Shown here in pieces: positions 37,116 through 45,385 of a stretch of 64,000 nt of DNA. Below the pieces are notes generated by a model. The model worked only from the letters and a program-made list of their open reading frames with translations, did not search any database and had not been told where the DNA came from. The stretch is from Goodfellowiella coeruleoviolacea. Lineage in GTDB: Bacteria > Actinomycetota > Actinomycetes > Mycobacteriales > Pseudonocardiaceae. The stretch is taken from NCBI RefSeq assembly GCF_024171785.1, contig NZ_JAMTCK010000001.1, forward strand, positions 124,134-188,133, given 5' to 3'. Made by a program: the position numbers and the translations under genes. Every line of letters begins with the position of its first letter. Position 1 is the stretch's first letter.

Positions 37116-37949
37116 TCATGCCCGGTGGTCCTCGGACTTCCAGTAGCCGGAGAAGTACACCGACCCGCGGTCGAAACCACGCTCACCCACCAGGTGCCGC
37201 CGCAGCCGGGCGATCATCCCGGCCTCGCCGGCCAGCCACGCGTAGCCGGGGCGGTCCGGGAGGGCGGCGGCGCGCACCGCCGGGAGCAGGCCGCGGGGCT
37301 GGCCGGGCCGCGCGCCGTCGCGGCAGATCCAGGTGAACCGCACGTCGGCCACGCTCACCAGCGGCTGCACCTCCGTCTGGTCGGCGACCTCGACGAACAC
37401 CTCCGCCCGGTCGTGCGGCCCCAGGGACTCCACGATCGCGCCGATCGCCGGCAGGGCGGTCTCGTCCCCGGCGATCAGCGACCACTCGCTGGTCCGCGGT
37501 GGGCGGTACTCGTAGCCGATGATCGGCGTGTGCTGGGCGTCGGGGGCCACGACGGCCAGCCGGTCGCCCACAACCGCCCTGGCCGCCCAGCGCGAGGCCG
37601 GGCCGGTGTCGCCGTGCAGCACGAAGTCCACGTCGAGTTCGTTGTCCCAGGGCCGGAACCGGCGCACCGTGTAGGTCCGCATGACCGGTCTGACCTCCTC
37701 GGGCAGGCGCTGGTGGTGCTGGTACCAGTCGCCGTCGCCGCCGATGACCGGTTCCCGCTGGCCGTCCTGCGGGAGCAGCACCTTGATCCGCTGGTCCAGG
37801 CCGGAACTGGTGGCGCCGGCGAGTTCCGCGCCCGCCAGGGTGATCCGCCGCATTCGCGGGGTGACCAGGACCGCGCCTCGCACGGTCACCGGAAAGACCC
37901 GGTACGGACGCACGCTGGGCTCGGCCTTGGCGGTCGGCGGGCTGGTCAT
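37116..37949 (-). CDS. Siderophore-interacting protein (flavin ferric-siderophore reductase)
   Basis: 277 residues. SIP-family proteins are cytoplasmic FAD enzymes that reduce Fe(III)-siderophore so that Fe(II) is released. Family features are RTYTVRRF near 115-122 (flavin binding), DVDFVLHGDTGPASRWA near 129-145, LIAGDETALPAIGAIVESL near 182-200, and the C-terminal pattern AWLAGEAGMIARLRRHL ... FDRGSVYFSGYWKSEDHR, which ends with the typical GYWR/K signature. The ATG at 37949 is preferred over a start 72 bases upstream because GAAGGGAAG precedes it and homologues begin close to the VFPVTV segment. The gene lies 85 bp from an iron box and heads a transcript with the two permeases, placing iron import and release in one unit. 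Confidence 0.94.
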   Translation of the reverse strand: MTSPPTAKAEPSVRPYRVFPVTVRGAVLVTPRMRRITLAGAELAGATSSGLDQRIKVLLPQDGQREPVIGGDGDWYQHHQRLPEEVRPVMRTYTVRRFRPWDNELDVDFVLHGDTGPASRWAARAVVGDRLAVVAPDAQHTPIIGYEYRPPRTSEWSLIAGDETALPAIGAIVESLGPHDRAEVFVEVADQTEVQPLVSVADVRFTWICRDGARPGQPRGLLPAVRAAALPDRPGYAWLAGEAGMIARLRRHLVGERGFDRGSVYFSGYWKSEDHRA

Positions 37950-38033
37950 CTGCGACGGCTTCCCTTCACCTCGACGTGTCCGCGCCCACGCACGCGAGCA
38001 GTGCTGTGCCGATCGCGTCACGGTGCGCGTTCA

Positions 38034-38052
38034 TTAGGTTAGCTTAACCTAA
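38034..38052 (-). promoter_or_regulatory. Iron box upstream of the SIP-permease operon
   Basis: TTAGGTTAGCTTAACCTAA matches the recalled consensus at 17 of 19 positions and is nearly palindromic. It lies between the hydroxylase stop and the SIP gene start, 85 bp upstream of the latter. Confidence 0.9.
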
Positions 38053-38082
38053 CAGCCGATGATCAACCGCCGCCCACCCCGG

Positions 38083-39432
38083 CTACACGGTCGCCGGTTT
38101 CTGCGTGACCGGGCGCGGTGACCGGACCGGCTCGGCTCGCCGGTCCAGGATCGAGCGCAGGATCTCCCCGGCCCGCACCGCGCCGTTGGACAGCAGCGAG
38201 GAGGTGATCCCGTGGCTGTGCTCGGTGGCCCGCCCCTGCAGGTAGATGCCCGACCGCAGCGGGGCGGAGGTGCGCAGCCGGTAGTCGCGGTCCACCTCCA
38301 CCCGGCCCTGCCGGTCGCGCCGGCACCGCTCACCCACCTCACCCAGCAGCGAGAGCGGATCGTCCGGGCGGTAGCCGGTCGCGCACACCACCACGTCGGC
38401 GCGCAGCACGGTGTGCTCCCCGCTGACCAGGTCCTCCACCGTGACCCGCACCCCGTCCCCGGTCTCGACCAGTTCCGCCGGCCGGGAGACGTTGAACACC
38501 CGCAGGCGCCGCGCCCCGGACACCTTCTCCCGGTAGACCCGCCGGTAGAGGTCCTCGATCAGGTCCACGTCGACCACGGAGTAGTTGGTGTTGCCGTGGT
38601 AGCGCATCAGGGCCGCCTTGACCTCCTCGGGCGCGGCGTAGAAGTCGTCGACGGCAGCCGGGTCGAAGATCCGGTTGGCGAACGGGCTGTCGTCGGCGGG
38701 GCTGTAGCCGTAGCGGGAGAAGACCGCGCACACCTCGGCGCGGGGAAACCGCGTGTGCAGGAAGGCGGTGACCTCGGCCGCGCTCTGGCCCGCGCCGAGC
38801 ACCACGAAGCGGGCCGCCCGGTTCTGGTCGACCGCGCCGATCCGGTGCAGCAGTTCGCTGTTGTGCCAGATCCGCGCCGACGCGCTGATCCCGTCGGGCA
38901 GCCTCGGCCGCAGACCGGTGGCCAGCACCAGGTTGCGGGCGCGCAGCAGTTCCCGCCGGTCCGCCCCGGCGCGGTGGCGCGCCTCCACCTCGACCTGCCC
39001 GTCCGCCTCGCCACCCGCGGCCACCCGCACGGCCACCGCCTCCCGCCCGTAGCTGACCAGGTCCCCGACCTGGCCGGCGGCCCACTCGAAGTAGTCGTGG
39101 AACTCCACCCGCAGCGGGAAGAGGTTCTTGTGGTTGACGAAGTCGACCAGCCGACCGCGACTGTGCAAATAGGACAGGAAGCTGAACCGGCTGGTCGGGT
39201 CGCGCAGGGTCACCAGGTCCTTGAGGAAGGACACCTGCATGGTGGCGTCGTCGATGAGCATGCCCCGGTGCCAGCCGAACCCGGGCTGCCGCTCCAGGAA
39301 ACGCGCGGTGATCCGGTCGGCGGGCTCGGCGACCGCGTTGTGCTCGGCCACCGCCACCGCCAGGGCGAGGTTGGACGGCCCGAAGCCCACGCCCACCACG
39401 TCGTACACCCGTTCCTGTGCTGCCTGTGTCAT
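38083..39432 (-). CDS. L-ornithine N5-monooxygenase (hydroxamate siderophore biosynthesis)
   Basis: 449 residues. It should hydroxylate the side-chain amine of ornithine using FAD, NADPH and O2, the first step toward hydroxamate groups. Visible features: FAD motif VGFGPSNLALAVAVAEH near 14-30, substrate/flavin segment GFGWHRGMLIDDATMQVSFLKDL near 52-75, TSRFSFLSYLH near 81-91, NADPH motif VLGAGQSAAEV near 212-222, DDSPFANRIFDP near 248-259, NTNYSVVD near 283-290 and C-terminal ATGYRPDDP near 353. This order is typical of SidA/PvdA/CchB enzymes. The ATG at 39432 fits the usual short N-terminus; an upstream in-frame start would add 27 unsupported residues. The gene is divergent from the formyltransferase across an iron box, and the two enzymes give N5-formyl-N5-hydroxyornithine. 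Lysine as substrate cannot be excluded. Confidence 0.93.
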   Translation of the reverse strand: MTQAAQERVYDVVGVGFGPSNLALAVAVAEHNAVAEPADRITARFLERQPGFGWHRGMLIDDATMQVSFLKDLVTLRDPTSRFSFLSYLHSRGRLVDFVNHKNLFPLRVEFHDYFEWAAGQVGDLVSYGREAVAVRVAAGGEADGQVEVEARHRAGADRRELLRARNLVLATGLRPRLPDGISASARIWHNSELLHRIGAVDQNRAARFVVLGAGQSAAEVTAFLHTRFPRAEVCAVFSRYGYSPADDSPFANRIFDPAAVDDFYAAPEEVKAALMRYHGNTNYSVVDVDLIEDLYRRVYREKVSGARRLRVFNVSRPAELVETGDGVRVTVEDLVSGEHTVLRADVVVCATGYRPDDPLSLLGEVGERCRRDRQGRVEVDRDYRLRTSAPLRSGIYLQGRATEHSHGITSSLLSNGAVRAGEILRSILDRRAEPVRSPRPVTQKPATV

Positions 39433-39576
39433 ACCTGTCCCATCACCTGGTCGAGCAGCCGATCGATTGGGCGGACATCTCGTCGTCACGGCCTTCGCCG
39501 ACACCACCGGCACACCCGGCCCCGGGCGGGGGCCGCACCCGGTGGCACCACCGAAGGGAACAGAGGCGACCCTAAC

Positions 39577-39595
39577 GTAACTTAGCCTTACCTTA
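39577..39595. promoter_or_regulatory. Iron box between hydroxylase and formyltransferase genes
   Basis: Read on the minus strand, TAAGGTAAGGCTAAGTTAC matches the recalled consensus at about 14 of 19 positions. It lies between divergent genes, 145 bp from the hydroxylase start and 105 bp from the formyltransferase start, so it may control both. It is weaker than the other two boxes in this locus. Confidence 0.7.
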
Positions 39596-39699
39596 GTTAG
39601 CCCGTTCGGGCGTTGTGCCCCGCGCCGCGGTCGCGTTGTCTGGGTGGGTCGGCGCCCCGTGCGGCCGACCGTTCACCGCCGACAGCTAGGAGGGCACGC

Positions 39700-40653
39700 A
39701 TGCGTATCGTCATGTTCGGTTACCAGACCTGGGGACACCGGACACTGCGCGCGCTGCTGGACTCCCCGCACGAGGTCGCCCTCGTCGTGACCCACCCCAG
39801 ATCCGACCACGCCTACGAGCGGATCTGGTCGGACTCGGTGGCGGAACTGGCCACCGCCAACGGCGTGGACGTGGTGCTGCGCAACCGGCCCGACGCGGAG
39901 CTGGTGCGCCGGCTGGAGCGGATCGAGCCCGACCTCATCGTGGCGAACAACTGGCGGACCTGGATTCCGCCGGAGATCTTCGCCCTCCCCCGGCTGGGCA
40001 CCCTGAACGTGCACGACTCCCTGCTGCCCGCCTACGCCGGGTTCTCCCCGCTGATCTGGGCGCTGATCAACGGCGAGCCCGAGGTGGGCGTCACCGCCCA
40101 CATGATGAACGACCAGCTCGACGCCGGGGACATCGTCGTGCAGCGCGCCATCCCGGTCGGCCCGCGCGACACCGCCACCGACCTGTTCCACCGCACCGTG
40201 GACCTGATCGAGCCGGTCCTCGCCGAGGCGCTCGCCCTGATCGCCTCCGGGCGGCGCGACTGGACACCGCAGGACCGAGGCAAGGCCAGCTTCTTCCACA
40301 AGAGGTCCATTGAGGACAGTCGCATCGACTGGAGCTGGCCGGCCGAGGACATCGAACGGCTGGTCCGCGCCCAGTCCGATCCCTACCCCAACGCGTTCAC
40401 CTACCACCGCGGTGCGCGTCTGCGGGTGCTGCGGGCGTCGGTGTCCAAGGGCCGCTACGGCGGCACCCCCGGCCGGATCTTCATCCGCGAGGGCGACGGC
40501 GTGGTCATCGTCGCGGGCGCGGACGCGCGCCGCGGCCACAACCACGGCCTCCGGCTCGAACAGGTGCGCACCGAGGACGGCGTCGAACACGCCGCCACCG
40601 ACTACTTCCGGACCATGGGCGGCTACCTGACCAGCCACCCGACAACGGGCTGA
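39700..40653 (+). CDS. N5-hydroxyornithine formyltransferase
   Basis: 317 residues. It belongs to the Fmt/CchA-type formyltransferase family, which uses N10-formyltetrahydrofolate. The N-terminal formyl-transfer domain carries the catalytic Asn-His-Asp set: NVHDSLLPAYAGFSPLIWAL near 107-126 gives N and H, and DQLDAGDIV near 142-150 gives the Asp. A C-terminal OB-like domain begins around residue 205 (RSIEDSRIDWSWPAEDIERLVRA). The ATG at 39700 is fixed by a strong AGGAGG at 39688-39693. In coelichelin-type pathways such an enzyme formylates N5-hydroxyornithine before loading on the NRPS. This is the only siderophore gene here on the plus strand, divergent from the hydroxylase. A sugar-nucleotide formyltransferase is an alternative by fold, but the context argues against it. 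Confidence 0.92.
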   Translation: MRIVMFGYQTWGHRTLRALLDSPHEVALVVTHPRSDHAYERIWSDSVAELATANGVDVVLRNRPDAELVRRLERIEPDLIVANNWRTWIPPEIFALPRLGTLNVHDSLLPAYAGFSPLIWALINGEPEVGVTAHMMNDQLDAGDIVVQRAIPVGPRDTATDLFHRTVDLIEPVLAEALALIASGRRDWTPQDRGKASFFHKRSIEDSRIDWSWPAEDIERLVRAQSDPYPNAFTYHRGARLRVLRASVSKGRYGGTPGRIFIREGDGVVIVAGADARRGHNHGLRLEQVRTEDGVEHAATDYFRTMGGYLTSHPTTG

Positions 40654-40720
40654 GCCCGCCGCCGGTGGTGGCGCCCGCCGCGAACCCGCCCGGGTGCGGC
40701 CGGTGCCCGGGGGCCGCGTA

Positions 40721-40734
40721 GGGACGTTGGTCCT
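40721..40734 (+). promoter_or_regulatory. GGGAC-type palindrome resembling a DosR/DevR box
   Basis: GGGACGTTGGTCCT has GGAC/GTCC arms and resembles the dormancy-regulator (DosR/DevR) box of mycobacteria. It lies 133 bp upstream of the small open frame at 40854. The match is short and could be chance in GC-rich DNA. Confidence 0.3.
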
Positions 40735-40853
40735 TTCGCCGCAAGGCCGGTCGGCCCTGTCCGGCCATCCGCAGTTGACCAAGGCTGAACCGTGCTCGCC
40801 CAGGGGCGGGCCAGTGATGACCTACTCGACTGCGAGTGACGGCCGGGACGACG

Positions 40854-40988
40854 ATGACCACAACGCACCACCCGCACGTGTTCTCCGTGCCGATCGGCTA
40901 CCTCACCCGGCCCTACATCGTGTACCGCAGCCGGGACGACCAGCTCGGCAGTCGGCCGCCCCGGCGCGGCTGGGAGCGGGTGCGGTGA
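40854..40988 (+). CDS. Possible 44-residue protein of unknown function
   Basis: A short frame from ATG at 40854 to TGA at 40988 encodes a peptide beginning MTTTHHPHVFSVPIGYL, with an aromatic-rich middle (RPYIVYRSRDDQ) and a basic end. I do not recognise it. In its favour, amino-acid composition is less Arg/Ala/Pro-skewed than random frames in this DNA, and a strong terminator follows within 30 bp. Against it, there is no good ribosome site, and another frame (from ATG 40817) overlaps it. It may be a small stress peptide under the GGGAC palindrome, or not a gene at all. Confidence 0.3.
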   Translation: MTTTHHPHVFSVPIGYLTRPYIVYRSRDDQLGSRPPRRGWERVR

Positions 40989-41015
40989 GGCGCCCGCCGC
41001 GCGGGGACGGCCGGG

Positions 41016-41055
41016 GACGCTGACCGGGTGGGCACGGCCACCCGGTCACAGCGTC
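41016..41055. terminator. Bidirectional hairpin terminator between convergent genes
   Basis: GACGCTGACCGGGTGG pairs with CCACCCGGTC plus AGCGTC, broken only by a 2-base bulge, around a 6-base loop. It lies between the plus-strand formyltransferase/small frame and the minus-strand SdrD_B gene, overlapping the stop codon of the latter. Confidence 0.75.
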
Positions 41056-42170
41056 AGGGTCAGCGCGTTGTTGTCCGGGTTGGTCTCCGGCAGATCGGGG
41101 TCGAGCACGTCAACGACGGTGAAGCGCACCGGGTCGGTCGGCAGCGCGTCGACCACCGCGGTGATCAGCACCTCGAACGTGCCGGGCGGGTGGTAGTGGC
41201 TCCGCCAACCGACCTTGACCAGTTGCCCGCTGACGCTGGTCTGCTCGGTCGAGGTGGCCGCGACGATCCGCAGCCCGGCCGGCAGCCTGACCTGGCCCTG
41301 CATCCGGGCGGTGGTGTTGCCCCGGTTGCCGACCACCGCCCGGAGCACGACCGGCTGGCCAACCGCGAGGTCGCCGTCCGGTGTGGCCGTCAGCTCCTCG
41401 GCGACCAGGTCGCGCCGGTTCCGCACGAACCCGGCGTCGATGTTCGTCGCCGTGGTGGCGTAACCGTCCTCGCGCACCTCGATGGCCACCCGCCTGCCGT
41501 CGCCGAGGTTCCAGTCCAGGTCCGAATCGCGCTCCGGCGCCCCGACGAACGGTCGGGTCGGGCCGAACTCCGGTTGCACGGCCAGGAACGTGTCCAGGAT
41601 GTACTCGGTGGCCGGCAGGTCCTGGAACAGGAACCGGCCCTGCCCGTCGACGTCGGTGACGTGGAAGGTGGTGACCGTGTCGTAGGCGCTCATCCGCATC
41701 GTCCTGCCGGGTACCCCCAGCGGTTCGGCGTCCTGCCTGACCCCGTCCTCGTTCTCGTCCAGCCACACCACCCCGGAGATCGTCCCGCCCCGGATGCCGA
41801 ACTCCACCTCGGCGACGCCGCCCGGGGGCACCAGCACCGACACCTGGGACGGGGTGGTCGAGGCGTACGCGGGGACCGCGCCGTCCACCACGTACCGCCC
41901 CGGTGCCAGGTCCGCGACCGCGAAGACGCCGTGCGACAGCTCGACGCTGCCCGACCACGTGCCGTCCGCCCTGCTGATCCGGATGTCCTCGATCACCGGG
42001 AACAGCGCGTCCGTGTCGTCGAACACCCCGTTCCCGTCGCGGTCCAGCCAGACCCGCCCGCTGATCCCGCCCAGCTCGTCCGCGCGCGCCGCGGCAGTGC
42101 CCGGCGGGAACAGCGAGCCACCAACCGCCGCCACCGCGGCGAGCACCCACAGCCGGTGAGAGGTTCGCAC
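41046..42170 (-). CDS. Secreted protein with SdrD_B-type repeats and a C-terminal CARDB/DUF11-like domain
   Basis: 374 residues from a GTG at 42170, chosen because AGGAGT lies 9 bases upstream and an N-terminal signal peptide follows directly (RTSHRLWVLAAVAAVGG, cleavage near the AAARA stretch). Two SdrD_B-like beta-sandwich units begin with GGISGRVWLDRDGNGVFDD near 33-51 and GTISGVVWLDENEDGVRQD near 113-131; their Asp/Asn-rich loops look like calcium sites. The last 110 residues (ELTATPDGDLAVGQPVVLRAVVGNRGNTTA) resemble CARDB or DUF11 domains of cell-surface proteins. There is no LPXTG-type anchor or membrane helix at the C-terminus (it ends NPDNNALTLTL), so it is probably released or loosely bound. 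No link to siderophore function is evident. Lone gene, closed by the terminator at 41016-41055. Confidence 0.75.
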   Translation of the reverse strand: MRTSHRLWVLAAVAAVGGSLFPPGTAAARADELGGISGRVWLDRDGNGVFDDTDALFPVIEDIRISRADGTWSGSVELSHGVFAVADLAPGRYVVDGAVPAYASTTPSQVSVLVPPGGVAEVEFGIRGGTISGVVWLDENEDGVRQDAEPLGVPGRTMRMSAYDTVTTFHVTDVDGQGRFLFQDLPATEYILDTFLAVQPEFGPTRPFVGAPERDSDLDWNLGDGRRVAIEVREDGYATTATNIDAGFVRNRRDLVAEELTATPDGDLAVGQPVVLRAVVGNRGNTTARMQGQVRLPAGLRIVAATSTEQTSVSGQLVKVGWRSHYHPPGTFEVLITAVVDALPTDPVRFTVVDVLDPDLPETNPDNNALTLTL

Positions 42171-42314
42171 CGCTCGTACTCCTTTCCGTCGCAGTCCGCC
42201 TCGATGCCGCGTCGCACACCCGCGACACCCTGGATGTCCGCGCCCACCGGGTTTGTGTTGCACCCGGCCGGGCCGAGGCGGTGCGACGGCGCCGGCCGCG
42301 GCCGCCGCGCTGGC

Positions 42315-43274
42315 TCACTTGGTCTCGACGCGTCCCAGTGGGTCGGGTGCGGTGGCCAGCGCGTCCCGCGCCGCCTGCCACGCGGGATCCCCGGGGTAGC
42401 ACTCGCTGCGGAGGTAGGCCCAGGTGAGCCGTTGGACCACGGCGACCCGCTCGGGGTTCTCGTCGGTGGTCTCGGCGACGTCGTAGCCGGACACCCCACC
42501 GAGCCCGTGCTCGGCGTCGAACAGGGTGAGCAGGGCCTTGCGGCCCGGGGAGAGGTGGTACGGGTCGGTGTGCCACTGCGGGCCCAGCACCGTCAGGTGG
42601 GTGGAGGCGTCCTTGTCACCGGCGACCACCAGGGCGGGCGTGGTCATCGTGGTGAAGTCCGTGCTCAGGAAGAAGGAGTAGTTCTCGCGCACGAACTCGG
42701 TGACCGCGTCGCCGCCCCGGCCGGGCGCGGCCAGCAGCACACCCGCCGTGATCCGGGGATCGGCCAGGTCCACCTCGGCACCGGTGTCGGGATCGGTGAG
42801 CCGGGCGCCCAGCAGCAGGCTCGCGGTGTGCCCGCCCATCGAGTGGCCGGCCACCGCGACCCTGCCTCGGTCCAGCCGCCCGCGCAGCTGCGGCACGGCG
42901 GCCTCGATCGCGTCGAGCTGGTCGAGGACGCGCGTCATGTCCTCGGCCCGGGACCGCCAGTGCAGCGGCGCTCCGGGGGTGTCGGCGGGCAGGCTCAGCG
43001 ACCGGGAACTCAGGTGGGTCGGCTGGATCACGACGAAGCCGTGCGCCGCCCAGAAGTTGGCGAGCGGGGCGTAGCCGTTCAGCGAGGAGAGGTGGTTCGA
43101 GTAGCCCTGGCCGTGCGAGAGCAGGATGATCGGCAGTTCGTCGCCGGTCACCGGCGCGGACACGCGCACCTGCAGGTCCACGGCGCGGCCGGGAGCCGGC
43201 AGCACCACCGGACTGACCGAGAGGACGGGCGCGGGCGCGGGGACGGTGTCGGCGGCGTGCCTCGGTGCACTCAT
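42315..43274 (-). CDS. Alpha/beta hydrolase, chlorophyllase/PET-hydrolase-like
   Basis: 319 residues. The fold is shown by IILLSHGQGYSNHLSS near 48-63 (oxyanion region), the nucleophile elbow VAGHSMGGHTASL near 140-152, Asp in VVAGDKDASTH near 216-226, and a late histidine in FDAEHGLGG near 252-260. The whole resembles predicted chlorophyllase or platelet-activating-factor-hydrolase-like dienelactone hydrolases. No signal peptide is visible; the ATG at 43274 follows GGAAGGGGAA. The gene stands alone on the minus strand between the surface-protein gene and the cysteine hydrolase gene. The 100 bp upstream are unusually AT-rich for this DNA (around 43370-43430) and probably hold its promoter. 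Substrate unknown. Confidence 0.8.
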   Translation of the reverse strand: MSAPRHAADTVPAPAPVLSVSPVVLPAPGRAVDLQVRVSAPVTGDELPIILLSHGQGYSNHLSSLNGYAPLANFWAAHGFVVIQPTHLSSRSLSLPADTPGAPLHWRSRAEDMTRVLDQLDAIEAAVPQLRGRLDRGRVAVAGHSMGGHTASLLLGARLTDPDTGAEVDLADPRITAGVLLAAPGRGGDAVTEFVRENYSFFLSTDFTTMTTPALVVAGDKDASTHLTVLGPQWHTDPYHLSPGRKALLTLFDAEHGLGGVSGYDVAETTDENPERVAVVQRLTWAYLRSECYPGDPAWQAARDALATAPDPLGRVETK

Positions 43275-43530
43275 GATGTGGGGTTCCCCTTCCGGAGGTG
43301 GTGCCGCTGATCGCGGTCGGCCAACGGCGGACGAAGTGGTCAGGAGCGTTTCTCGTCGACCACGATCGAAGCGGATCGCTGTTCCGGAACAATATGGAAC
43401 CACGTTCCGCTTGTCAATCCGCTTCGGAAGGGAAGCGCGGTGTCCCACCCAGGTCACCCCGGTAGGTGCCAGCCCGGGCAGCGTCGGCCGGCGCGTCGCC
43501 CACCCCGGCCGGCGCTGAAGGGGCGGCGTA

Positions 43531-44121
43531 CTAGCCGAGGTCGGCCGCGGAAGCGACGACCACGCCGTAGAGGTCGCCGATGGTGGCCAGGGCGGCGCGG
43601 TGCTGCTCGGCGGCACTCACCGGACCGGCGGCGGACGGGAGCGCGCGGGTGGCGCACGCCGCGGCCACCACGGTCGGGGCGTTTCCGCGCAGGAACGCGC
43701 CCTCGGCGGTGAACGTGACGCACATGTGGGTCATGAACCCGGCGATCACCACGTTGTCGTGCCCGGCGGCGTCGACCAGGTCGCCCAGCTCGGTGCCGAC
43801 GAACGCGTTGGGCGCGGTCTTGACCACCACCCGCTCACCCGGGGCGGGGGCGACGCGCTCGTGGATCCGGCCGATGTCCTGCCGGATGTCGTAGGGGCTG
43901 CCCTCGCCGCCGTCGTGCATCACGTGGATGACCTCGGCGCCCTCGGCCCGGGCGCGCGCCAGCAGTTCGGCCGCCTCGTCGAGCGCCCGCTCCCAGCCGT
44001 CGAGCCGCAGCACGCCGCGCGTGTAGGTGTTCTGGTAGTCGACGAGGATCACCGTGGCGTCGGACAGCACGGCCGGGGTCGTCGGCAGTGCGCTGATCTC
44101 GCGGAGAGTGGTGCTGGTCAT
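43531..44121 (-). CDS. Isochorismatase-fold cysteine hydrolase
   Basis: 196 residues. The catalytic triad of the cysteine-hydrolase branch is visible: Asp in VILVDYQNTYTRG near 25-37, Lys in ERVVVKTAPNAFVGTEL near 96-112, and Cys in AGFMTHMCVTFTAEGA near 125-140. The nucleophilic Cys is typical of nicotinamidase/N-carbamoylsarcosine amidase relatives and is generally absent from true isochorismatases, so a role in dihydroxybenzoate synthesis is unlikely. The ATG at 44121 was chosen over one 36 bases upstream because AAGGAAG precedes it. It is divergent from an AraC-type regulator 120 bp away, which probably controls it; this pairing is common. Confidence 0.85.
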   Translation of the reverse strand: MTSTTLREISALPTTPAVLSDATVILVDYQNTYTRGVLRLDGWERALDEAAELLARARAEGAEVIHVMHDGGEGSPYDIRQDIGRIHERVAPAPGERVVVKTAPNAFVGTELGDLVDAAGHDNVVIAGFMTHMCVTFTAEGAFLRGNAPTVVAAACATRALPSAAGPVSAAEQHRAALATIGDLYGVVVASAADLG

Positions 44122-44241
44122 GGTGCTTCCTTCGCTTCCGATGTGGACGGTTACCATCCTGACCGACCCGATTCCGGGTGGACATGCCGATTCGGGTCAG
44201 CTCCGGTCGGGATCGGCCGGATGCGTGCGAAGGAGGAACCG

Positions 44242-45231
44242 ATGGGCGTCCCGGGAGTCGCCGTCCTCGCGTTCGAGGGGATCAGCCCGTTCCACCTCGC
44301 CGTGCCGTCGTTGGTGTGGGGGCCGGAATCCCCGCCCGGCGACATGCCGCCGTGGCGGATCACCGTGGCCGCCCCCGCGCCCGGTCGGCTGACCACGAGC
44401 GCGGGCTACGCGATCGATGTCCGCGCCGGACTCGACGCGCTCAGCCGAGCCGACATCGTGGTGGTGCCGTGGTGGTCCGATCCGCACGTGCCCGCGCCCG
44501 CGCCCGTGCGGGCGGCACTGCGCGCGGCGCACCGGCGTGGCGCGCTGGTGGTCGGGCTCTGCCTTGGCGTCTTCGTCCTCGCCGACTCCGGCATCCTGGA
44601 CGGGCGGACCGCGACCACGCACTGGAAGTGGGCCGACACCTTCCGGCAGCGGTTTCCCCTGGTGCAGCTGCACCCGGAGGAGCTGTACGTCGACGAGGGC
44701 GAGATCGTCACCGGCGCCGGCGCGACCGCAGGCATCGACACCTGCCTGCACCTGCTCGCCCGCACCGCCGGTCAGGCCGTCGCCAACCGCGTCGCCCGCC
44801 GCATCGTCGCCGCCCCGCACCGCCCCGGCGGCCAGGCCCAGTTCATCGAACTCCCCGTCCCCGACCCCGGCACCGATCCGCTGACCAGCGTGCTGAACTG
44901 GGCACAGGCCCACCTGGACACACCGCAGACCATCGACCAGCTCGCCGCCCGCGCGCACATGAGCCGGAGCACCTTCACCCGCGCCTTCCGCGCCCGCACC
45001 GGCAGCACCGTCCACAACTGGCTGGTCGCGCAGCGCCTCGCCCGCGCCAGGCACCTCCTCGAAACCACAGCGCTGGGCATCGACGCCATCGCCGCGCAGT
45101 GCGGCTTCGGCACCCCCGCCCGCCTCCGCGAGCACTTCGCCACCGCGTTGGGCACCACACCCACCCGCTACCGGGCCCAGTTCGCAACGCGCCAGCCCAC
45201 GCCCGGGGCGGCCCGGCCGGTCGGCGGGTGA
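44242..45231 (+). CDS. AraC-family regulator with an N-terminal GATase1/DJ-1-like domain
   Basis: 329 residues. The N-terminal domain (1-175) has the class-I glutamine-amidotransferase-like fold with GLCLGVFVLADSGIL near 107-121 at the nucleophile elbow and TTHWKWADTFRQRFP near 127-141. The C-terminal 100 residues hold two helix-turn-helix units (TIDQLAARAHMSRSTFTRAFRARTG near 230-254, and IDAIAAQCGFGTPARLREHFATALG near 280-304). FtrA/GlxA-type regulators sense small metabolites with the first domain. The ATG at 44242 is preferred over ATG 44221 because AAGGAGGA lies just before it. It is divergent from the cysteine hydrolase gene, which is the likely target. Confidence 0.92.
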   Translation: MGVPGVAVLAFEGISPFHLAVPSLVWGPESPPGDMPPWRITVAAPAPGRLTTSAGYAIDVRAGLDALSRADIVVVPWWSDPHVPAPAPVRAALRAAHRRGALVVGLCLGVFVLADSGILDGRTATTHWKWADTFRQRFPLVQLHPEELYVDEGEIVTGAGATAGIDTCLHLLARTAGQAVANRVARRIVAAPHRPGGQAQFIELPVPDPGTDPLTSVLNWAQAHLDTPQTIDQLAARAHMSRSTFTRAFRARTGSTVHNWLVAQRLARARHLLETTALGIDAIAAQCGFGTPARLREHFATALGTTPTRYRAQFATRQPTPGAARPVGG

Positions 45232-45255
45232 TCGCGGGGCGGGGACGGCGCAAAA

Positions 45256-45302
45256 CCTCGTAGCCGCCGGCTGGCGACGGTGCCACGACGGCGGCTACGA
45301 GG
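45256..45302. terminator. Bidirectional hairpin terminator
   Basis: Perfect 14-bp inverted repeat (CCTCGTAGCCGCCG and its complement) with a 19-base loop, between the convergent AraC regulator and xylanase genes. Confidence 0.85.
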
Positions 45303-45385
45303 GATTGGGGGCGGCGTCGGCGCGGTGACCCGGGTGGTCACCGCACCAACTCCGGCTGACGGTGGTCGCGGGGCGGAACCGCTGG

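Noticed and set aside
40817-41023. Longer plus-strand frame starting at ATG 40817.
   Set aside because: It is Pro/Arg/Ala-rich with no recognisable pattern, runs into the terminator hairpin, and overlaps a better-looking small frame.
43531-44121. Isochorismatase for dihydroxybenzoate synthesis.
   Set aside because: The protein has the nucleophilic Cys of the amidase branch, no aryl carrier domain, and is paired with an AraC regulator rather than aryl-acid genes.
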